In this document: in pieces, positions 8,480 to 17,411 of the stretch
How positions within the stretch are numbered: position 1 is the stretch's first letter
Layout: every line of letters begins with the position of its first letter
Source: Bradyrhizobium agreste
GTDB lineage: Bacteria; Pseudomonadota; Alphaproteobacteria; Rhizobiales; Xanthobacteraceae
DNA: 64,000 nucleotides
Direction of reading: 5' to 3'
NCBI RefSeq assembly: GCF_016031625.1
Contig: NZ_JACCHP010000009.1
Location: 178,329-242,328, forward strand
Notes under the pieces: model-generated
The model's database searches: none
The model's input: the letters and a program-made list of their open reading frames with translations, nothing else
Told to the model about the DNA's origin: nothing
Program-made: the position numbers and the translations under genes

Positions 8480-8636
8480 TTGTCGTCCCGGACAAGCGCA
8501 AGCGCCGATCCGGGATCCATAACCACAGGACGACGTCACAACGCGAGATGGCAACTCCGAGTCATCGCCAAACAACTTCCTATGGCTATGGGTCCCGGAT
8601 CGGCGCGCGCTTTTGGCGCGCTTGTCCGGGACGACA
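8480..8636. repeat. Long palindromic repeat (CCATAACCACAGG type), copy 1
   Basis: Outer arms TGTCGTCCCGGACAAGCGC and GCGCTTGTCCGGGACGACA, inner arms GGGATCCATAACCACAGGA and TCCTATGGCTATGGGTCCC, and a non-palindromic core around GCGAGATGGCAACTCCGAGT. The same core and inner arms recur at 11841-11980. It lies between hslO and argF. Confidence 0.8.
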
Positions 8637-8671
8637 GTGGAGCGTGGCGCTGCTACCGCTCCACAGCCGCG

Positions 8672-9607
8672 CTACTTCACCGCGTCGAAGCACCAGGCCA
8701 AGATGCCCTTCTGCGCGTGCAGGCGGTTTTCGGCCTCATCGAACACGACCGATTGCGGACCGTCGATCACCTCGTCGGTGACCTCCTCGCCGCGATGGGC
8801 CGGCAGGCAATGCATGAACAATGCGTCCGCCTTGGCCAGCGACATCAGCTTGGCATTGACCTGGTAGGGTTTGAGCACGTTGTGGCGGTGCTCACCCTCC
8901 TTGTCGCCCATCGACACCCAGGTGTCGGTGACGACGCAATCGGCGCCGCGCACAGCGGCCTCGGGATCGGTGCCGAGCACGATCGGCGCGCCGGTCGCCT
9001 TGATCCAGTCGCGCATGGCCTTTTTCGGTGCGAGCTCCGGCGGCGTTGCGACATTGAGCTGGAATTTGAAGCGCTCGGCAGCATGGGCCCAGGACGCCAG
9101 CACGTTGTTGTCGTCGCCGGTCCAGGCCACCGTCCTGCCCTCGATCGGGCCGCGATGCTCCTCATAGGTCATGAGGTCGGCCATCACCTGGCAGGGATGC
9201 GAACGCCGCGTCAGACCGTTGATGACGGGCACCGTGGCGTTGGCCGCGAGCTCCAGCAGCGCATCGTGGTTGAGGATGCGGATCATGATGGCGTCGACAT
9301 AGCGCGACAGCACCCGCGCGGTGTCGGCGATGGTCTCGCCGCGGCCGAGCTGCATCTCGGCGCCGGTGAGCATGATCGCCTCGCCGCCGAGCTGGCGCAT
9401 GCCGACGTCGAACGAGACACGGGTGCGGGTGGAGGGACGCTCGAAGATCATCGCCAGCGTCTTGCCTTCGAGCGGCCTGACCGGCTGCTGCGCCTTCTGC
9501 TTCGCCTTCATGGCCGAAGAGGCAGCGAGCATGCTCTTGAGCTCCGAGAGCGGCAGCTCGTTGATGTCCAGGAAGTGCTTTGGAGCTTTGTTGGGCGTCG
9601 TGCTCAT
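8672..9607 (-). CDS. argF: Ornithine carbamoyltransferase (311 aa)
   Basis: Makes citrulline from ornithine and carbamoyl phosphate in arginine synthesis. Carbamoyl-phosphate site [15 protein letters not shown] (with STRTR), the HPCQ motif in [13 protein letters not shown], the ornithine-binding SMG loop in DTWVSMGDK and the [11 protein letters not shown] motif are all present. Length is normal. Its ATG overlaps the argD stop by one base (TGATGA), so argD and argF are translationally coupled, with argD first. Confidence 0.96.
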   Translation of the reverse strand: MSTTPNKAPKHFLDINELPLSELKSMLAASSAMKAKQKAQQPVRPLEGKTLAMIFERPSTRTRVSFDVGMRQLGGEAIMLTGAEMQLGRGETIADTARVLSRYVDAIMIRILNHDALLELAANATVPVINGLTRRSHPCQVMADLMTYEEHRGPIEGRTVAWTGDDNNVLASWAHAAERFKFQLNVATPPELAPKKAMRDWIKATGAPIVLGTDPEAAVRGADCVVTDTWVSMGDKEGEHRHNVLKPYQVNAKLMSLAKADALFMHCLPAHRGEEVTDEVIDGPQSVVFDEAENRLHAQKGILAWCFDAVK

Positions 9608-10815
9608 CAGCTTGCCGCCCGCTTGGTCTGGCTGGAGGAGATCGCAATGCAGGCGCGCTCTAACCGCCCGACGCTGTCCTCGATCTCCGCTTCGGTGACG
9701 ATCAGGGGCGGCAGGAAGCGCACGACATTGTCGCCGGCTCCGACGGTGAGCAGCTTTTCGGCGCGCAGCGCCGCGACGAGATCGCCCGAAGGCACCACCG
9801 CCTTGATGCCGATCAGGAGGCCCTCGCCGCGCACCTCGCTGACGACATCGGGATGACGATCGATCACGGAGGCGAGCTTCTGCTTGAGCAGCAGCGACAT
9901 CTTCTGCACGTGATCGAAGAAGCCGGGCTTGAGCATGACGTCGAGCACGGCATTGGCAGCCGAGATCGCGAGCGGATTGCCGCCGAAGGTCGAGCCGTGC
10001 GAGCCCGGCCCCATGCCGGCGGCCGCATCCGCGGTCGCCAGCACGGCGCCGATTGGAAAGCCGCCGCCGAGCGCCTTGGCGAGCGACATCACGTCCGGCG
10101 TGACACCGGTGCGCTTGTAGGCAAAGAGTTCGCCGGTACGGCCCATGCCGGTCTGCACCTCGTCGAAGGCGAGCAACAGGCCGCGCTCGTCGCAGAGCTC
10201 GCGCAGCGCCTTCAGGAAGGCGTGAGGTGCAGCACGAACGCCACCCTCGCCCTGGATCGGCTCGACGAGAATGCCGGCGGTCTGCGGGCCGATCGCCTTC
10301 TTCACGGCGTCGAGGTCGCCATGCGGCACCTGATCGAAGCCGTCCATCGGCGGACCGAAGCCTTCGAGATATTTCGCAGACCCGGTGGCGGCGAGCGTCG
10401 CCAGCGTGCGGCCATGGAAGGCGCCCTCGAAGGTGATCATGCGGTAACGTTCTGGATGTCCCTTCGAGAAATGATGGTGGCGCACCAGCTTGATCACGCC
10501 TTCCAGCGCCTCGGCCCCGGAATTGCAGAAGAACACGAAGTCCGCAAAGCTCTCATTGCAGAGGCGGCTTGCGAGCTTCTCGCCATCAGGGCTCTGGAAC
10601 AGGTTCGACATGTGCCAGAGCTTGGTCGCCTGCTCCTGCAACGCCTTGACCAGCGCGGGGTGGACATGGCCAAGCGCATTCACCGCCACGCCCGAGGTGA
10701 AATCGAGATAGCGATCACCGTTGGTCGCGATCAGCCAGCAGCCTTCGCCGCGCTCGAAACCGAGGTCGGCCCTGGCGAAAACGGGGAGCAAATGCGGCGC
10801 GGCGCTGTTGGTCAT
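9607..10815 (-). CDS. argD: Acetylornithine aminotransferase (402 aa)
   Basis: Class III PLP aminotransferase of arginine synthesis, converting N-acetylglutamate semialdehyde to N-acetylornithine; such enzymes can also serve in lysine synthesis. Marks are [56 protein letters not shown], the cofactor region [15 protein letters not shown] and the Schiff-base lysine in [15 protein letters not shown]. The ATG at 10815 ([10 protein letters not shown]) matches the family start; upstream codons read through the leader. A strong promoter and a hairpin lie upstream. Confidence 0.95.
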   Translation of the reverse strand: MTNSAAPHLLPVFARADLGFERGEGCWLIATNGDRYLDFTSGVAVNALGHVHPALVKALQEQATKLWHMSNLFQSPDGEKLASRLCNESFADFVFFCNSGAEALEGVIKLVRHHHFSKGHPERYRMITFEGAFHGRTLATLAATGSAKYLEGFGPPMDGFDQVPHGDLDAVKKAIGPQTAGILVEPIQGEGGVRAAPHAFLKALRELCDERGLLLAFDEVQTGMGRTGELFAYKRTGVTPDVMSLAKALGGGFPIGAVLATADAAAGMGPGSHGSTFGGNPLAISAANAVLDVMLKPGFFDHVQKMSLLLKQKLASVIDRHPDVVSEVRGEGLLIGIKAVVPSGDLVAALRAEKLLTVGAGDNVVRFLPPLIVTEAEIEDSVGRLERACIAISSSQTKRAAS

Positions 10816-10890
10816 GACGTCACTTGAATGTTGCGGACGGTGTGAGGCACGCATTGCGCGACGCACCATTGACCGGCCCCGGAAAACGAA

Positions 10891-10916
10891 ACGTGCCGCC
10901 TTTTAAGGGCGGCACG
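10891..10916 (-). terminator. Terminator-like hairpin at the 5' end of the argD leader
   Basis: ACGTGCCGCC and GGCGGCACGT form a perfect 10-bp stem around a 6-7 base AT-rich loop. Read on the minus strand, the stem is followed by TTTCGTTTT, so it resembles an intrinsic terminator. It sits directly after the predicted argD transcription start and about 75 bases before the argD ATG. On the plus strand no T-run follows. It could be an attenuator, a 5' stabilising hairpin or an operator. Confidence 0.55.
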
Positions 10917-10923
10917 TGGCACT

Positions 10924-10951
10924 ATCTTATGCTTGGCAAGACGGGTGTCAA
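10924..10951 (-). promoter_or_regulatory. Predicted sigma-70 promoter of argD-argF
   Basis: On the minus strand a perfect TTGACA (10951-10946) is followed, 16 bases on, by TAAGAT (10929-10924). The predicted start then falls at about 10917, immediately before the leader hairpin. Confidence 0.6.
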
Positions 10952-11038
10952 TGCCGCCGGAAAGCCTCGCGAAACGCTGAATCCGTAGTCTTGCGGTGCC
11001 GATTTTGCGGGTTTTTTCACCACGGAACATGTGGACGC

Positions 11039-11065
11039 GAGTCGGCGGACTCTTGCGCGGGAGTC
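11039..11065. promoter_or_regulatory. Cluster of CcrM (GANTC) sites upstream of gcrA
   Basis: Three GANTC sites (11039 GAGTC, 11048 GACTC, 11061 GAGTC) fall within 27 bases, with further sites at 10979 (GAATC) and 11189 (GATTC). GANTC is the target of the CcrM methylase. In related bacteria GcrA acts with sigma-70 at promoters carrying methylated GANTC. The cluster lies between argD and gcrA, so autoregulation of gcrA is possible. Confidence 0.5.
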
Positions 11066-11274
11066 ACGCCATATTGTAGCGTTTGAATTGTCAGATACGA
11101 CATCTCGTGCAGCAGTTCTGATCCCAAAAGTCCTCATGTACCGGCGTGAACGTTCGGGCGTCTTGAGCGCGCCCGGCGAGCCTTAAGGGATTCTGACGGC
11201 ACGGGTTTTTCAAGGCTTAAGCATTCGCTGCGAAGGCCCCAGGATGGCAGGCGCGCGGCGAGGGAAAGGGTGCA

Positions 11275-11787
11275 ATGACGGTTTTGACCTGGTCCGATGA
11301 TCGCGTCGAGCAGCTGAAGAAGCTCTGGGAGGCCGGACTTTCGGCCAGCCAGATCGCAGCCGAGCTCGGCAATGTGACCCGCAATGCCGTGATCGGCAAG
11401 GTGCACCGGCTCGGCCTGTCCGGCCGCGCCAAGAGCCCTTCATCGGCAGCGCCGCGGCCGCGCAAGGCACGGCCCGCGCAGCACATGATGCGGGTGACCC
11501 GACCCGTCGCGCGCGGCAACACCGCGCTCGCTCAAGCCTTCGAGGTCGAGGTGGAAGCCGAGCCGGTGACCTACGACAACGTGGTGCCGATGAGCCAGCG
11601 GCTGTCGCTGCTGGAATTGAACGAGGCGACCTGCCACTGGCCGGTCGGCGATCCCTCGAGCCCGGATTTCTTCTTCTGCGGCGGCAAGGCGCTCTCGGGC
11701 CTGCCCTACTGCGCCCAGCATTCGCGCGTGGCCTATCAGCCCGCAGCGGACCGCCGTCGTGCACCGGCGAAGCCGGGCACGCGGTGA
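11275..11787 (+). CDS. gcrA: GcrA cell cycle regulator (170 aa)
   Basis: Alphaproteobacterial cell-cycle regulator that binds sigma-70 and methylated GANTC promoters. The N-terminal helix-turn-helix region MTVLTWSDDRVEQLKKLWEAG, SASQIAAELG and TRNAVIGKVHRLGLSGR is the family hallmark. A variable basic linker follows. The conserved C-terminal part is LLELNEATCHWPVGDP, FFFCGG and YCAQHSRVAYQP, with cysteines that may bind zinc. AGGGAAAGGG lies just before the ATG. It is divergent from argD. Confidence 0.95.
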   Translation: MTVLTWSDDRVEQLKKLWEAGLSASQIAAELGNVTRNAVIGKVHRLGLSGRAKSPSSAAPRPRKARPAQHMMRVTRPVARGNTALAQAFEVEVEAEPVTYDNVVPMSQRLSLLELNEATCHWPVGDPSSPDFFFCGGKALSGLPYCAQHSRVAYQPAADRRRAPAKPGTR

Positions 11788-11840
11788 GTTTGCGGATCAA
11801 GCTGATGGCAGCCGTCGCACGGTGACGGCTCAAATCACTC

Positions 11841-11980
11841 GGTGTCATCCCCGCGAAGGCGGGGATCCATAACCACAGGGCGCAATCGTTGCGCGAGATG
11901 GTCACTCCGAGTCTTCACCAAACGAAGTCCTGTGGTTATGGATCCCGGGTTCGCGCTGCGCGCGCCCCGGGATGACGGCC
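11841..11980. repeat. Long palindromic repeat (CCATAACCACAGG type), copy 2
   Basis: Inner arms GGGGATCCATAACCACAGGG and CCTGTGGTTATGGATCCC are nearly perfect. The core GCGAGATGGTCACTCCGAGT matches the copy at 8480-8636, while the outer arms (GTCATCCCCGCGAAGGCGGG against CCCCGGGATGACGG) differ. It lies between the convergent gcrA and phoB genes. Confidence 0.8.
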
Positions 11981-12010
11981 GAGATTGAAGCCGCGGCTCT
12001 CTAAACCAGC

Positions 12011-12718
12011 TTACGTCTGCTCGGCCTTGGCGAAGCGATCGTCCAGCGCATAGCCGGCGCCGCGGACGGTGCGGATCGGGTCCTGCTCGCGGCCGAGATT
12101 GAGCAGCTTGCGCAGGCGGCCGATATGGACGTCGACGGTCCGCTCGTCGATGTAGATGTCGCGGCCCCAGACGCTGTCGAGCAGCTGCTCGCGCGAGAAT
12201 ACGCGGCCGGGATGCTCCAGGAAGAACTCCAGCAGACGATACTCGGTCGGGCCGAGATCGATCGGCCGGCCCGAGCGCGCCACGCGGCGCTTGTCGCGGT
12301 CGAGCTCGATGTCGCCATAGGCGAGCACGGTGGCGAGCCGCTCGGGGCTCGCACGCCTGAGCAGGCCCTTCACGCGCGCGAGCAGCTCGGGCACCGAGAA
12401 CGGCTTGACGATGTAATCGTCCGCGCCGGTGGCGAGCCCGCGCACCCGTTCGCTCTCCTCGCCGCGCGCGGTGAGCATGATGATCGGCAGCTGCTTGGTC
12501 TCGGGGCGGGTCCGAAGCCGCCGGCACAGCTCGATTCCCGACAGGCCCGGCAGCATCCAGTCGAGCACGATCAGATCGGGAATGTGCTCTTTGAGACGGG
12601 TGTCGGCGTCATCGCCGCGCATCACCGTCTCGACGTCATAGCCGTCGCCTTCGAGGTTGTAGCGGAGAAGCTCGGTGAGAGCTTCCTCGTCCTCAACCAC
12701 CATAATGCGTGCGCCCAT
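12011..12718 (-). CDS. phoB: Phosphate regulon response regulator PhoB (235 aa)
   Basis: OmpR-type response regulator that binds PHO boxes when phosphate is limiting. The receiver domain has the acidic pocket VVEDEEALTELL, the phosphoacceptor in LIVLDWMLPG (Asp53), the conserved LTARGEE threonine region and the KPFSVPELLARV lysine. The C-terminal winged helix contains LGPTEYRLLEFFLEHPGRV, SREQLLDSVWG and RTVDVHIGRLRKLL. The ATG at 12718 gives MGARIMVVED; a longer open frame upstream belongs to no family. It is the last gene of the pst operon, 14 bases after phoU. Confidence 0.96.
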   Translation of the reverse strand: MGARIMVVEDEEALTELLRYNLEGDGYDVETVMRGDDADTRLKEHIPDLIVLDWMLPGLSGIELCRRLRTRPETKQLPIIMLTARGEESERVRGLATGADDYIVKPFSVPELLARVKGLLRRASPERLATVLAYGDIELDRDKRRVARSGRPIDLGPTEYRLLEFFLEHPGRVFSREQLLDSVWGRDIYIDERTVDVHIGRLRKLLNLGREQDPIRTVRGAGYALDDRFAKAEQT

Positions 12719-12732
12719 GTTGTCGTCGCTCC

Positions 12733-13449
12733 CTAGGTATTCGGCACCGTCGTGGCGAAGGTCGTCATGTCGCCCTTCGGCCGCTTGTCGGTGATCGCCT
12801 GGCCCTCGATCATGTAGAACACGGTCTCGGCGATGTTGGTTGCGTGGTCGCCGATCCGCTCGATGTTCTTGGCACAGAACATCAGGTGGATGCAGAACGA
12901 GATGTTGCGCGGATCCTCCATCATGTAGGTGAGGAGCTCGCGGAACAGCGAGGTGCAGATGGCGTCGACTTCCTCGTCGCCCTTCCACACCGCCATCGCC
13001 GCCGGCAGGTCGTGCGCGGCATAGGCATCCAGCACCGACTTGACCTGCTGCTGCACGAGGTCCGTCATGTGTTCCAGGCCGCGGAACAGCTTGAGCGGAT
13101 GGAAATCCGTCTCCAGCGCCGCGACGCGCTTGCCCATGTTCTTGGCGAGATCGCCGATGCGCTCGAGGTCGGTCGCAACGCGCATGGCGCCGACGATCTC
13201 GCGCAGGTCGACGGCCATCGGCTGGCGGCGGGCGATGGTGAGCACGGCGCGCTCCTCGATGCGCTTCTGCAGCGTGTCGAGCTCGCCGTCGGTGGTGACG
13301 ACGCGCTGGCCGAGCGCGACGTCGCGGCGGATCAGCGCGTCGACGGAATCGACGATCATGCGCTCGGCGAGGCCGCCCATCTCGGCGACCAGGCGGGTGA
13401 GCTCCTGAAGGTCGCTGTCGAAGGCCTTTACGGTATGTTCAGAACCCAT
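12733..13449 (-). CDS. phoU: Phosphate signalling protein PhoU (238 aa)
   Basis: Six-helix protein that links the PstSCAB importer to PhoR and keeps the regulon off when phosphate is plentiful. It begins MGSEHTVKAFDSDLQELTRLVAEMGGLAERM. The two PhoU repeats are visible, each with an ERIGD motif that binds metal: ATDLERIGDLAKNMGKRV and AKNIERIGDHATNIAETVFYMIEG. Length is normal. It starts 11 bases after pstB. The genes keep the usual order pstS-C-A-B-phoU-phoB. Confidence 0.95.
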   Translation of the reverse strand: MGSEHTVKAFDSDLQELTRLVAEMGGLAERMIVDSVDALIRRDVALGQRVVTTDGELDTLQKRIEERAVLTIARRQPMAVDLREIVGAMRVATDLERIGDLAKNMGKRVAALETDFHPLKLFRGLEHMTDLVQQQVKSVLDAYAAHDLPAAMAVWKGDEEVDAICTSLFRELLTYMMEDPRNISFCIHLMFCAKNIERIGDHATNIAETVFYMIEGQAITDKRPKGDMTTFATTVPNT

Positions 13450-13460
13450 GTTCCGTCTCC

Positions 13461-14282
13461 TCAGCCGAACCGGCCGGTAATGTAATCCTGCGTGCGCCGA
13501 TCGCTCGGCGACGTGAAGATCTTGCTGGTATCGTCGAACTCGATCAACTCGCCGAGATACATGAAGGCGGTCTTGTCGGAGACGCGCGCCGCCTGCTGCA
13601 TGTTGTGGGTGACGATCGCGATCGTGTAGTTCTCGGACAATTCCTGGATCAGCTCCTCGACCTTGGCGGTCGAGATCGGATCGAGCGCCGAGCAGGGCTC
13701 GTCGAACAGGATCACCTCGGGCCGCACCGCGACGGTGCGGGCGATGCAGAGCCGCTGCTGCTGGCCGCCGGAGAGCGACAGGCCGGAGGCATTGAGCTTG
13801 TCCTTGACCTCGTTCCACAGCGCGCCGCCGCGCAGCGCCTTCTCGACGCGGTCGTCCATCTCGGACTTCGAGATCTTCTCGTAGAGACGAATGCCGAAGG
13901 CGATGTTCTCGTAGATCGTCATCGGGAACGGCGTCGGCTTCTGGAACACCATGCCGACGCGGGCGCGCAGCAGGTTGAGGTCCAGCTTGGGGTCGAGGAT
14001 GTTGGTGTGGTCGAGCAACAGCTGACCCTCCGCACGCTGGCCCGGATAGAGATCGTACATCCGGTTGAAGATGCGCAGCAGGGTCGACTTGCCGCAGCCC
14101 GACGGGCCGATGAACGCCGTGACCCGATTGGTGCCGAGCGCCAGATTGATGTTCTTCAGCGCGTGGTGCTCACCATAGTAGAAATTCAGGTTGCGCGCGG
14201 TGACCTTGGCGGGCGCCTCGGGCAGCGGCTGCGAGCCGGGATGAACGGTCGGTGCGCTGACGGAAACAGACATTTCACTCAT
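13461..14282 (-). CDS. pstB: Phosphate ABC transporter ATPase PstB (273 aa)
   Basis: ATP-hydrolysing subunit of the high-affinity phosphate importer. Walker [11 protein letters not shown]-loop [12 protein letters not shown], signature [13 protein letters not shown], Walker [14 protein letters not shown] and the switch histidine in [16 protein letters not shown] are all present. The [17 protein letters not shown] stretch is typical of PstB. Its ATG overlaps the pstA stop by four bases. Confidence 0.96.
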   Translation of the reverse strand: MSEMSVSVSAPTVHPGSQPLPEAPAKVTARNLNFYYGEHHALKNINLALGTNRVTAFIGPSGCGKSTLLRIFNRMYDLYPGQRAEGQLLLDHTNILDPKLDLNLLRARVGMVFQKPTPFPMTIYENIAFGIRLYEKISKSEMDDRVEKALRGGALWNEVKDKLNASGLSLSGGQQQRLCIARTVAVRPEVILFDEPCSALDPISTAKVEELIQELSENYTIAIVTHNMQQAARVSDKTAFMYLGELIEFDDTSKIFTSPSDRRTQDYITGRFG

Positions 14283-15124
14283 TTTGCAGTCCTCTCGGCG
14301 CCAAGGATGCGCGCGCCAATGTTCAGGGCAAGCACGGTCAGGGTGATCAGCAGCGCGCCGCTCCAGGCGAGCTGCTTCCAGTAGGCGTAGGGGCTCTGCA
14401 CGAAGTTATTGATGGTGACAGGCAGGTTTGCCATCGTCTTGTTCAGGCTGAGGCTGAAGAACTGGTTCGACAGCGCGGTGAACAGCAGCGGCGCGGTCTC
14501 GCCGGCGACGCGGGCGGTCGCGAGCAGCACGCCGGTGATGAGGCCGGAGCGTGCGGCGCGATAGGCGATCCGCTTGATCACCAGCGAGCGCGGCAAGCCG
14601 AGTGCGCTGGCGGCCTCGCGCAGCGGATTCGGCACCAGCAACAGCATGTCCTCGGTGGTGCGCACGACGACCGGGATCACGATGACGGCGAGCGCGAGGC
14701 TGCCCGCGATCGCCGAGAAGCCGCGCATCGGCACCACCACCGCGCCGTAGATGAACAGGCCGATGATGATCGAGGGCGCCGACAACAGGATGTCGTTGAT
14801 GAAACGGATCACCGAGGTCAGCTTGTCGTTGCGGCCGTACTCGGCGAGATAGGTGCCGGCGAACAGGCCGAGCGGCGCGCCGATGCCGACGCCGAGCACG
14901 GTCATGATCAGCGAGCCGACGATGGCATTGAGCAGGCCGCCCTCGGTCGAGCCGGGCGGCGGCGTGTTCTCGGTGAAGACCTGCAGGTTGAGGCCGGTCA
15001 GGCCGTTGTAGAGCAGCGTGATCAGGATCAGTGCCAGCCAGGTGACGCCGAAGGCGGCGGCGGCAATGCAGAGCCCGCGGATCACGATGTCCTTGCGGCG
15101 GCGGCGTGAATAGATCGGGTTCAT
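14279..15124 (-). CDS. pstA: Phosphate ABC transporter permease PstA (281 aa)
   Basis: Inner-membrane permease with about six membrane segments. The BPD-type region is [20 protein letters not shown], and the EAA loop that contacts PstB is [34 protein letters not shown]. The N-terminus is short and basic ([13 protein letters not shown]), as usual for PstA. It lies one base after the pstC stop and overlaps pstB, so all three are probably translated together. Confidence 0.95.
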   Translation of the reverse strand: MNPIYSRRRRKDIVIRGLCIAAAAFGVTWLALILITLLYNGLTGLNLQVFTENTPPPGSTEGGLLNAIVGSLIMTVLGVGIGAPLGLFAGTYLAEYGRNDKLTSVIRFINDILLSAPSIIIGLFIYGAVVVPMRGFSAIAGSLALAVIVIPVVVRTTEDMLLLVPNPLREAASALGLPRSLVIKRIAYRAARSGLITGVLLATARVAGETAPLLFTALSNQFFSLSLNKTMANLPVTINNFVQSPYAYWKQLAWSGALLITLTVLALNIGARILGAERTAK

Positions 15125-15125
15125 G

Positions 15126-16124
15126 TCACCTCCCCGCCTTCTGTTCCAGACGCAGCAGCATCAGCCGCGCGGCCGCGAGCACGAAGAACGTCAGCACGAA
15201 CAGCAAGAGGCCGAGCAGGATCAGGCCGGACTGGTGCAGGCCGTCGCTCTCGGCAAACTCGGATGCGATCGCCGCCGAGATCGTGGTGCCCGGCGCGAAG
15301 ATCGACGAGGAGATCCGGAACGAGTTGCCGATGATGAAGGTCACCGCCATGGTCTCGCCGAGCGCGCGGCCCAGCGCCAGCATGATGCCGCCGATGATGC
15401 CGACGCGGGTGTAGGGGATCACGACGCTGCGGACGACCTCCCAGGTGGTGCAGCCGACGCCGTAGGCGGCTTCCTTCAGCACCGGCGGCACCGTCTTGAA
15501 CACGTCGACCGAGATCGAGGTGATGAAGGGCAGCACCATGATGGCGAGGATCAGCGCGGCGTTGAACAGGCTGAGATAGGACGGGGGACCTGCGAAGATC
15601 GCGCCCAGCACGGGAACACCGTCGAACACCCGGATCATGAAGGGCTGGAAGGTGTTGGCCAGGAACGGGCCGAGCACGAAGAAGCCCCACATGCCGTAGA
15701 TGATCGATGGGATTCCGGCGAGCAGCTCGACCGCCATGCCGATCGGGCGGCGCAGCCATTGCGGGCACAGCTCGGTGAGGAAGATCGCAATGCCGAGACC
15801 GACGGGAATGGCGATCAGCATCGCGATGAAGGAGGTGACGAGCGTGCCGTACATCGGCCCGAGCGCGCCGAGCACCGGCGGATCGGCCGAGGGCGCCCAG
15901 CGCTGCGTCCACAGGAAGGAGAGGCCGTATTCCTTGATCGCCGGGAACGCACCGACGACCAGCGAGATGATGATGCCGCCGAGGATCAGCAGCACCGAGA
16001 TCGCGGACAACCGCGTGATCCAGTAGAAGGTGACGTCGCCGAGCTTGAACGCGCTCAAGGCCTTGGCGCGATCATACGGACCGGCAGCATCAATCACATT
16101 GCTCTCGACAGCCATCTCAGCCAC
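15126..16124 (-). CDS. pstC: Phosphate ABC transporter permease PstC (332 aa)
   Basis: Partner permease of PstA. Hydrophobic segments include [20 protein letters not shown], the periplasmic loop with [26 protein letters not shown] is typical of PstC, and the EAA-type loop is [34 protein letters not shown]. The GTG at 16124 is preferred over the ATG three codons later because AGGGGA lies about seven bases before it. The gap of about 125 bases to pstS contains a small GC-rich hairpin (around 16177-16200), which may reduce transcript beyond pstS. Confidence 0.94.
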   Translation of the reverse strand: MAEMAVESNVIDAAGPYDRAKALSAFKLGDVTFYWITRLSAISVLLILGGIIISLVVGAFPAIKEYGLSFLWTQRWAPSADPPVLGALGPMYGTLVTSFIAMLIAIPVGLGIAIFLTELCPQWLRRPIGMAVELLAGIPSIIYGMWGFFVLGPFLANTFQPFMIRVFDGVPVLGAIFAGPPSYLSLFNAALILAIMVLPFITSISVDVFKTVPPVLKEAAYGVGCTTWEVVRSVVIPYTRVGIIGGIMLALGRALGETMAVTFIIGNSFRISSSIFAPGTTISAAIASEFAESDGLHQSGLILLGLLLFVLTFFVLAAARLMLLRLEQKAGR

Positions 16125-16248
16125 GCCGATCCCCTGTACCCGTTCTATTTACGCTTGTTGTTGGTGGCGCGCTCCGGATCGGCAGGAGGCCGATCCGGAG
16201 CGGAGATCTTGCAGCATCCCGGAACCGCATCCGGGACACGATGGCGCC

Positions 16249-17262
16249 TTAGCTCTTGATCTCGGCAGCCCAGGTCTTCTCGATCTGCTGGACGACGCTG
16301 TCCGGCATCGGGATGTAGTCGAGCTCCTCGGCCATCTTGCCGCCATTCTTGAAGGCCCAGCGGAAGAACTTGATGGCTTCCTGCGAGGCCGCCTTGTCGG
16401 TGGCGGACTTGTGCATGAGGATGAAGGTCGCCGCCGTGATCGGCCAGGACTTGTCGCCGGGCTGGTCGGTCAGGATGACATAGTAGCCCGGAGCCTTGGC
16501 CCAGTCGGCGTTGGAGGCGGCCGCCTGGAAGGCTTCGACGGTCGGCTGCACCGGCTTGCCGGCCTTGTTGACGAGACCGGTGTAGGTCAGCTTGTTCTGC
16601 TTGGCATAGGCGTACTCGACATAACCAATCGAGTTCTTGGTCTGGCTGATGTTGCCCGACACGCCTTCGTTGCCCTTGGCGCCGACGCCGACCGGCCACT
16701 CGACCGCGGTACCCTCGCCAACCTTGCTCTTCCAGTCGGCGCTGGCCTTGGAGAGGTAGTTGGTGAAGTTGAAGGTGGTGCCCGAGCCGTCCGAACGGCG
16801 GACCACGGTGATGGCCTCCGAGGGCAGCTTCGCGTTCGGATTGAGCTTCTTGATCGCGGGATCGTCCCACTTGGTGATCTTGCCGAGATAGATGTTGGCG
16901 AGGGTCTCGCCGTCGAACACCAGCTCGCCCGCCTTCACGCCCTCGAGGTTGACGACGGGGACGATGGCACCCATCACCATCGGCCACTGGACGAGGCCGT
17001 CCTTCTCGAGCTGCTCGGCCTTGAGCGGCGCGTCGCTGGCGCCGAAGGTCACAGTCTTGGCCTGGATTTGCTTGATGCCGCCGCCGGAGCCGATCGACTG
17101 ATAGTTCAGACCGTTGCCGGTCTCCTTTTTGTAGGCGTCAGCCCACTTCGAATAGATCGGGAACGGAAACGTCGCGCCGGCACCGGTGATGTCGGCGGCA
17201 AGCGCCACCGTCGTCGATGCGGCGACCAAGCCGGCAGCGACCATGGTTTTGATGAAATTCAT
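16249..17262 (-). CDS. pstS: Phosphate-binding protein PstS (337 aa)
   Basis: Periplasmic binding protein of the Pst system. A signal peptide [22 protein letters not shown] is followed by mature [22 protein letters not shown]. Phosphate-contacting motifs are GSGGGIKQI with FGASDAPL, and [17 protein letters not shown]. The ATG at 17262 gives a normal signal peptide; upstream in-frame sequence to 17415 would pass through the PHO box and is rejected. First gene of the pstSCAB-phoU-phoB operon. Confidence 0.96.
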   Translation of the reverse strand: MNFIKTMVAAGLVAASTTVALAADITGAGATFPFPIYSKWADAYKKETGNGLNYQSIGSGGGIKQIQAKTVTFGASDAPLKAEQLEKDGLVQWPMVMGAIVPVVNLEGVKAGELVFDGETLANIYLGKITKWDDPAIKKLNPNAKLPSEAITVVRRSDGSGTTFNFTNYLSKASADWKSKVGEGTAVEWPVGVGAKGNEGVSGNISQTKNSIGYVEYAYAKQNKLTYTGLVNKAGKPVQPTVEAFQAAASNADWAKAPGYYVILTDQPGDKSWPITAATFILMHKSATDKAASQEAIKFFRWAFKNGGKMAEELDYIPMPDSVVQQIEKTWAAEIKS

Positions 17263-17361
17263 GCTGGTCTCCATACAGGGGAGCGAAGCGCCATCCGCGC
17301 CCGATCGCGCTCCCCGCGCCGCCCGTTTAGGAGCGGTCGGCTTTGCTTTTACGAAGGTTTC

Positions 17362-17379
17362 GTGACAGTTGGATGACAA
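17362..17379 (-). promoter_or_regulatory. PHO box upstream of pstS
   Basis: On the minus strand the sequence reads TTGTCAT-CCAA-CTGTCAC, which matches two direct 7-base PhoB half sites separated by four bases. It lies about 100 bases before the pstS ATG and just after the phoR stop, so it should drive pstS and the genes after it but not phoR. Confidence 0.85.
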
Positions 17380-17411
17380 ACTCAAGCAATTGGAATTGCT
17401 TATGTTTTTGA

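Noticed and set aside
11183..11219. TTAA half sites before gcrA as a CtrA site
   Set aside because: The two TTAA are about 30 bases apart instead of the TTAA-N7-TTAA spacing of CtrA sites.
12011..12988. A longer phoB frame starting at 12988
   Set aside because: The added part is the shadow of phoU. The response-regulator domain starts at the ATG at 12718.
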